Assembly: GCA_029531795.1 (NCBI GenBank)
Contig: JAPEIS010000006.1
Coordinates: 1,798,001 to 1,862,000, forward strand
DNA: 64,000 nt
Origin: Sclerotinia nivalis
Lineage: Eukaryota; Ascomycota; Leotiomycetes; Helotiales; Sclerotiniaceae
Direction: 5' to 3'
The translations under genes and the position numbers were made by a program. This document shows positions 58,021 through 64,000 of this stretch, in pieces. Positions within the stretch are counted from its first letter, which is position 1. Every line of letters starts with the position of its first letter. The notes below the pieces were generated by a model, which was given only the letters and a program-made list of their open reading frames with translations, ran no database searches and was not told the origin of the DNA.

Positions 58021-58209
58021 AAAGGTTTAAAATAGAATAGTAATATAATTTTTTTATATTATTAAAATATATATATAGATCTCAAATATATCAAAATTTT
58101 ATATTAAAATAATGAAACGTTGATTTAATAAATAAAATTGAATAGAATAATATTGATAAATAATTCCGGGTAAAATCCGGCCGGCCATTATCTGTGCGCA
58201 AGTACTGTA

Positions 58210-58945
58210 GATGGTGCTTTGCAAAACTCGTTTAGGAGCCCTGGCCCGCCCAGTTTTGTTCCAATTTCTTTGAGGCTCTTTATGATATCAATTCCATCCA
58301 ACGAACGATGAAGCGGAAACTTCCACACACAATACACATAAAATCTACAAGAAAACTTTGATAACAATATAGTTCGGTACAAAACCAGCCGAACTAGCAT
58401 TTCAAACCTCGCTTTAGATCAAAGCTTTAAAGCTTGAGGGCCGTGTCCATGGGATTGCCCCATGTCAACTCTTCTTAAGTTCAAGTCCATGCAAGCCACG
58501 CACGAATACAAATTGACCAAGTCCGTGGAGCTTCACCTTGCGTGGCGAAGGAATTCAGCATGTGCAGGAAAATAAGATTACGGATGTTTGTAGCACGACA
58601 AGATGCTCCCGTACTACACTGACAGTCTGCTAGGCCACGAGCAGAATTATTCATATTCACTCTCTTGCATCCCATCCGGTTAAACTTCCGAACACTTTCC
58701 TGTTGGGAAGATATTGAGAAAACATATTCTTCCTTTCTTTCTTCCATTTCTTATTGCTCTAATCTGGAATTGGGCTTTCTTTTCAAACGTTCATGATTCA
58801 TTTGATATATTTCCCCGCTTTCTTCAAACCGCTCGAATCTAAGAATTTCCAAGGCCTCTCGGCAGTACCCCTAATTGATCTATTCAAGCCACTGAAGATC
58901 GCTTTTGTCATTTGGGCTGGGGATCTTGAGCGTATCATTATCAAT
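58210..58945. other. region between transposon and next gene
   Basis: The start of the next gene's promoter. Minus-strand frames at 58188-58400 and 58481-58747 have no domain. The nearer ATG at 58793 lies in frame with the next gene. Confidence 0.4.
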
Positions 58946-61604
58946 ATGGCTTTTCCCATAGACAGTATACCGTCTGTATCTTCTAGACCCGTCCCCTCAA
59001 AACATGATCGAAAGATGCATGCCATGACTTCTATCAAAGAAGAATATACATATATGGATAATAGTTCAACTTCACCAAAAGAGAATTGGCCGCTGGGTTT
59101 GGAAACAAACACACATCGAAGGAACAAGTCAAGTACGAATATGTTGACGACGAATGATATGGGAATTAAAAAGTGGGAAGGAAAGGCGCGGAGGTCGACA
59201 CTGTGGGATGACTTGAGAAGGGTATGTCTGTGATTGTGCTTCTTGATCACGAAAATTCTTACGAAGTATAGGATCCTGAATTATGGTACCCTGAAGGAGA
59301 TTGCCTGGTTTATTTGTATGGCCGAGGACAATCAATGAGAGGGCCAGCATTCCGAGTGCCACTGAGTGCATTGATTGATGCGAAATGCCAACCACTCTTG
59401 GACACGTTCATGCCAAAAGACACTAATGGGTTGCCAACCTCGGACGCCAACGAGGTTTTTGATGAATATTTCGCGGGTGCCAGTGGTACTACTGACTATG
59501 TAGAGCTATATATCCCAGCTCCTACGATGGCAGAGCGAGGAGAGGCATTCCTCTACCACACTGCGACTCGAAACTTCTTCGCTTGGGTTTTTAAGAAGTC
59601 CTTGGTTGGACCAGATTTAGGCAGCGCATTGGTTGGGCTTCTCAACAGTATGTCTCAATTCAGGGCGGCTAATGTCAACAACGTGGACGATATTGTAGCC
59701 TACATTGAAGGAGAGGGATATGCGGATATGAGGAATGCGCCAGACCATGCCCTTGGAATCATGTATTTTGCAGAACATTTCCATTTCAAGGATATGTGGA
59801 TCGATGCACTTGCACATTGTGCTGGGATGTGCGAGAGACTTCACAATAGTCCTGGTTTTGAGGTGCGTGCGGAAGTATCTCATCGTACTTCTGGAAATAT
59901 GTTATCTAACCTCCCGTGTAGTCATTAAGTCGACAAGATCGAGCTTTCATTTCTCGAGCAAGACTGGAAATGGATCTTCGGCTTGACACCTGTGGCAAGA
60001 TGCTTAGTGGATTCCTCACAGAAGAATTATCCGACGCATACTTGCAGCTTAGCTCCGATGCTCAAATCCACCTCGAAAGGTTTAGAGCATTCCTGCAGAG
60101 GTATTATACCGCAAAACTTGGTTCCTACCCATCATTGGCTTCAAGATCAGGGAGCGGGGCTTTCTCCAAGAGTCTCTTTAAGCAGATGCGGTCAGAATTT
60201 CAAAAACTGTATGAGTTTCTGGCGGACTCTAGTGAGACTATCGCAAAACCTACAAGTACCAGTAAGGAAGAGTTAGACGTACTACATGCGGTTACGGCCT
60301 TCAATGCCCGATTCAAGATCGAGCCGTTACCTCACTCTCTACCTCTGCTTCCAGATGATAATGCAAAACCATCTACCAAACCACTCAGCAAACGGTTGAC
60401 TTTCACCGCGAAAATGTTTCCGAAGAGTGACAAGACTCACAATGAACCTCGCCTGGGTCCAATGACCGCCCTTGATAAGGCCACAAATCGACAGAAACAG
60501 CATCTTACGGACTGTACGCTTGTTCGTGCTTACCTGGGATTCGAGAAAGAATGCGCTGGCCCAGTCAATTCCAGAATGGTAACAGCCGAGAATATCTCCC
60601 AGGTGGAAGGCCGCAAGATTCGTTGGGTCTTGATATATTCTTCACTTCAAATACTTATTCAAGCGACGGACATACCTGATCAAGTACGCGCTACACAAAA
60701 TGTTGCTTACAATATTTCCATTCGTACTGGAGGATGTCCACCGTGGAACGACCGACGTTCATGTTATAATTTGATTCGTACGCAGAGTGCTCAAGCGAAC
60801 AAAGACTACCGAAACTCATTGATCAGGTCGAACCCTTGCAATTCTGGGCAAACACCGATTGATGTTATAGCTGCTTTCAGCGAATACCTGGCTCAGAAAA
60901 CCCAATTTGAACTGTCGCGAAGGAAAGAAAGTGCCGCCGACGCCACATTGCCAATCAAGAATATAATAGCTAAAGCTTATGCTAGTGGCGCCTTACCGAT
61001 AATGCCGGAGCTCCAACATCCTATTCCACGAAGAAACACTCATCATGAAATACTAATTGAGGGGTCTGGGCACGGTCTCGAGTACAGCTTTGCAGATGAT
61101 TCGAGAACAGAAGGTATGGAAGAAGAACAAAGCATCCACAGAAAACAATCATCGGCTACGACTTCAACAAATGATGCGTCCTCCGAATGGTCCCGTTCCT
61201 CTCACGATCCAGATGGCACCAACTTGGAGTCTTTTGATGCTGATTTCCCCAGCACAAGTGGTTCATTGACATCCGATGATCGTCGGGATTCAGTTTCTTC
61301 GACCTATTCTGAAGCTGAATCGTGGGAGCAACCATTCGCATTCGAACGATTGCAAAAACCCAGACCAATCAGTACATACTCAGTGAGTATATACGACGAG
61401 GATATGAATTTGGGAGAAAGTTTTCCCGGTCCAGTATTCTCCCCGACCATATCTGGGAAAAGGCACACAGAACCGCCACCTCTGTTCATCACGAAACCGA
61501 CCCAGAAGAGGGTGAGCATTTTGAGCCAGAAGCTTGATAAGCATGCTAGTGTTGGTAGCATGATAGTGATGAATGAGGAGTTGTCTGCATATTTGAGGGG
61601 CTGA
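58946..61604 (+). CDS. Conserved fungal protein, DUF8004-like
   Basis: Three exons: 58946-59221, 59272-59862 and 59922-61604, giving 849 residues. The conserved part starts at the first junction (STLWDDLRR joined to DPELWYPEGDCLVYLYGRGQ) and includes GPAFRVPLSALIDAKC, LYIPAPTMAERGEAF and NFFAWVFKKSLVGPDLG. This matches, from memory, the fungal family called DUF8004, of unknown function. The C-terminal 200 residues are disordered, with acidic/Ser clusters and KPRPISTYSVS. An in-frame upstream ATG at 58793 would add 51 residues; the 58946 start was preferred because the added part is hydrophobic and unlike the usual disordered N-terminus. No enzymatic motif is seen. Confidence 0.85.
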
Positions 61605-62397
61605 GCCTGTATGGTCGTTGATATGTATCTTCTGTTTGGCTGCCGGTACACCAGAGTACACTTTTCTGATTATTCGACGGCCCTATGGTGATGGAGGTTT
61701 GATGGTAGAAGATGGAGTTTCTAATGGATCGAGATAGGCACTGCTCGATTCGCAGTGTTGTATTCTCAATATGACAAATAATCATAATGTAATAGTATTT
61801 ATCTCATACAACAAGAAAGAGAATTTGAGCCATGTCATCGGTTCATGTTTTGCCTGAGAAAGATTTCAGTGTTTTGGTCGGCCACGCTGACATGTCGTGA
61901 TTTGATAACGATGGCATGTTTGGCATGATGAATTATAACGAAAAAGTATCTCGAATGTTTTCTCAAGCTTGAAATATATAATTTTTCCGCAAGTGACTTA
62001 CTCCGAGAGGAAATCATCATTCCATTCTCCTCTTGCCTTGTCACCGGCATATAGATCTAACGACATACCAACGATGTGAGTTACAGAATCATGTTGGGAA
62101 AATAAAATCTAATGAAAGAATAATTCTATTGATTATACATCACTCCAGGAATTCTATATATACGCGAATGGAGGCCTAGATTCCTTCTGACCGACATCCG
62201 CGCTCTTCTCCAACGTGTATGAATTGTTTCCTCGGCAGCAGTCTATATATCCTGTCATCTAACTATGGGTAGTCTTGGAATCTATAATACCCCCACCTTC
62301 CCCACGAATGAAAAGGCCGTGGCACGTATGGTAACAACATGGGTGACATGTCTGTATGTACTGTTTCTATCCAACTCCAGCCATGCCCTTCCAACAA
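61605..62397. other. intergenic region between convergent genes
   Basis: Holds the two 3' UTRs. Nothing else was recognised. Confidence 0.5.
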
Positions 62398-63360
62398 TCA
62401 TTGACCTTTCTTTGCAAAATCATTCATGCTCCTGGTGTTGTTGACCTTGTCCAGCTCTGTGAATGTGCGCGCGATAGTACGTACGGAGTCAACTAGGAGC
62501 ACTGGGATAAAACAATCAGCGCTTGTAGTTCTGTAAATGGAGGTTTGACTTACTGCCCGGAAAGATCATCCAGAGGAAATTCATGAAGAAATAGTAGAAC
62601 CAAAAGTACAAAAACTCTGGTCTAGAATAAATGACTTCTTTGTGATAGTAATCAAAAGTATGGGTGGCATAATAGAGAACAAGTCCGTATATCTGTCCTA
62701 CAGTCACGATAATTTGTAATGGGTGTCGAAGTGGGTGGCCAGTCGCAATGAAGGCCGCAACGACGAAGCACATAGGTCCCCATAGAAACTGTACGGGAAG
62801 CCATAAGTACTTTGGCTAATATGAGAAGGGGCTCGCAATTGACCTACTGCTGTTACTGTTTCCATGCAAAGGACAAACGGATCAGATGTCAAATATCGAC
62901 TGTCACTCAGCGCATATTCCTTCCACAGTTGTCCCAACAATTGTTGATCTTTGATAATTTGAGTGTGATGGAGCGAAAAATATCCTGGAAGGCTACGATT
63001 AGCCATCGTTCTTTATAAATTGATTCGAAGTCGCATACCTTCGAAAAAGAGGTGGATTGCGCCAGCTATAATCGAAGTTAGGAGAGAGTGTAACAATACT
63101 GATAGGAAAGACCTACATAATACTAACCACCATATGGCCGCCTTCTCAGTGCTTGGCAGACGGGGATATGATCTGGCAACAAAAGTGCGAGTACATATGG
63201 ACAATACAGCGCAAGCACCGAAAAATATGCTCAGAAGAGTAGGTACAGTCCATTCATTTGCAAGATAACTACCTATTTCCATCTCAAGTGGATAGTAGGG
63301 ATGGTTGACGGCAACTGCAGCTGCAGACTCAATCGAAGCATTCTCCATGATAGAAGCCAT
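62398..63360 (-). CDS. Emopamil-binding (EBP/EXPERA) protein, probable sterol delta8-delta7 isomerase
   Basis: Five exons: 63360-63117, 63065-63039, 62984-62848, 62788-62554 and 62501-62398, giving 248 residues. The 27-nt second exon encodes GAIHLFFE, giving IHLFFEGYFSLHH across its junctions, and exon 3 supplies SDPFVLCMETVTA. Exon 4 gives WGPMCFVVAAFIATGHPLRHPLQ. These are EBP-family landmarks: the His and Glu in IHxFxE and the Glu in CMET correspond to the catalytic acid/base residues of the isomerase. About four to five membrane segments are visible, consistent with an ER protein. In animals EBP converts delta8- to delta7-sterols; fungi usually use Erg2 for this step, so the exact role here is uncertain. 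Confidence 0.88.
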
Positions 63361-64000
63361 TTTTTCTGAAAAGACCCAAAGGTGATTAAGGATCCAAGTT
63401 TGCGCAGAGGGGAGGATAAGGGAAGAAGACGAGGAGGAGGAGGAGGAGGATGAGGATGATGAGGATATGGGATAATTGCGAACAGCTAGTAAAGAAGTTA
63501 ATATGTACCAGACACTTGGACCAATGCCATGGACAACGTTGTTTGAAAAGACATCGAAATTGTGCAGCGTCCCCATCAAAAGTCTCAAACCCGGTCTGAA
63601 GGGTCCTTCAGGGGGCTCAAGCAGGGTTTCTACATTGTAACTTCAACTTCATGGAGCAGTAGCTTGGATAAGGGATTGCATTGGGGACTGGCTCAGCCAA
63701 GTTATTTGTTTACTTGGCTGTTAGCGCTATGGATATACTCCCAAGCTTTCCGAATGTCGAGTAGTTTGAAAACATACTAGGTGCAGTAGGATCGATATGC
63801 TTTGAAGTACAGTAGAGGAAGGGATAATTTGATGTATGATTTATGATGTATTGTATCTTGTTGCCAACAAATTAATTAACAGCCGATTGTGATTGAATGA
63901 ACAAATGATGATTTCTATCAGTTGTTCCATGTGGTACCAGTATTGTTATTCGCCGAAGATAATTTTTATGGAGTTATTTTGGCGATCGTGCGTGAAAAAC
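63361..64000. other. right-edge region upstream of the EBP-type gene
   Basis: Contains GAG/GAT codon-like repeats (63427-63467) in the EBP promoter/leader and then AT-rich DNA. An in-frame upstream ATG exists at 63588 but would add a poly-Ser tract. No other gene was recognised. Confidence 0.45.
63427..63467. repeat. (GAG)n/(GAT)n low-complexity tract
   Basis: GAG units followed by GAT units. The minus strand would read as poly-Ser if the EBP gene started upstream. Confidence 0.9.

Larger units (their letters stand above)
56828..58207 (+). mobile_element. Decayed Tc1/mariner-family DNA transposon
   Basis: About 1.4 kb, very AT-rich. The left end (AGTAACCGTGCACTGATAATGGCCG at 56831-56855 in inverted form) matches the reverse complement of the right end at 58182-58206 in 20 of 25 positions, and four of the five mismatches are confined to the outer 9 bases. 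TA dinucleotides lie at both outer edges, as expected for the TA target site. Inside is a broken transposase (separate entry). The heavy AT bias and stop codons suit repeat-induced point mutation. The exact ends are uncertain by about 5 bp. Confidence 0.82.

Overview
The window looks like nuclear DNA of a filamentous ascomycete, most probably a leotiomycete of the Botrytis/Sclerotinia type. The genes are interrupted by short GT..AG introns (about 50-190 nt) with CTAAC/CTGAC-like branch sites. The set is typically fungal (PAS kinase, HUT1, Tpt1, coactosin, a DUF8004-type protein), and an AT-rich, stop-riddled Tc1/mariner element looks RIP-damaged. The genus is an impression, not a search result. 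Gene models were assembled by hand; every intact model keeps its reading frame across each proposed splice junction.

Layout. 0.4-10 kb: a histidine-phosphatase (PGAM) gene with a 25-nt micro-exon, a histidine acid phosphatase on the opposite strand, a mitochondrial-type PPR protein, and an F-box/LRR protein ending in a CaaX box. 10-13.8 kb: gene-poor. 13.8-18 kb: a six-exon PAS-domain kinase. 18.6-22 kb: a truncated cytochrome P450 relic beside a flavin monooxygenase gene with apparent frameshifts. 22.5-36.5 kb: a dense housekeeping block with the HUT1 nucleotide-sugar transporter, a coactosin-like actin binder, a three-KH RNA-binding protein, a TBC1D5-like Rab-GAP, a protein with clathrin-adaptor ear-type motifs, a small Cys-rich ORF and tRNA 2'-phosphotransferase. 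37.3-40.1 kb: a large disordered protein. 40.2-46.3 kb: a long gene-free stretch leading to a dual-specificity phosphatase. 50.1-54 kb: a double-stranded-RNA-binding-domain protein divergent from an M24B aminopeptidase/prolidase, with three tandem arrays in the shared promoter. 54-58.2 kb: gene-poor, with a probable solo LTR directly abutting a Tc1/mariner relic that has recognisable terminal inverted repeats. 58.9-63.4 kb: a DUF8004-type protein and a five-exon EBP-type sterol isomerase.

There is no operon logic; most genes are independent housekeeping or signalling genes. Functional groupings are loose: signalling (PAS kinase, dual-specificity phosphatase), membrane traffic (TBC GAP, ear-motif protein, HUT1), RNA biology (PPR, KH, Tpt1, dsRBD) and decayed accessory oxidative metabolism (P450, FMO). 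I found no CRISPR array, rRNA or convincing tRNA, and no clearly new multi-gene system. The most notable items are the transposon pair, the decayed oxidoreductase pair, the CaaX-tailed F-box protein, the two micro-exons and the stand-alone dsRBD protein.
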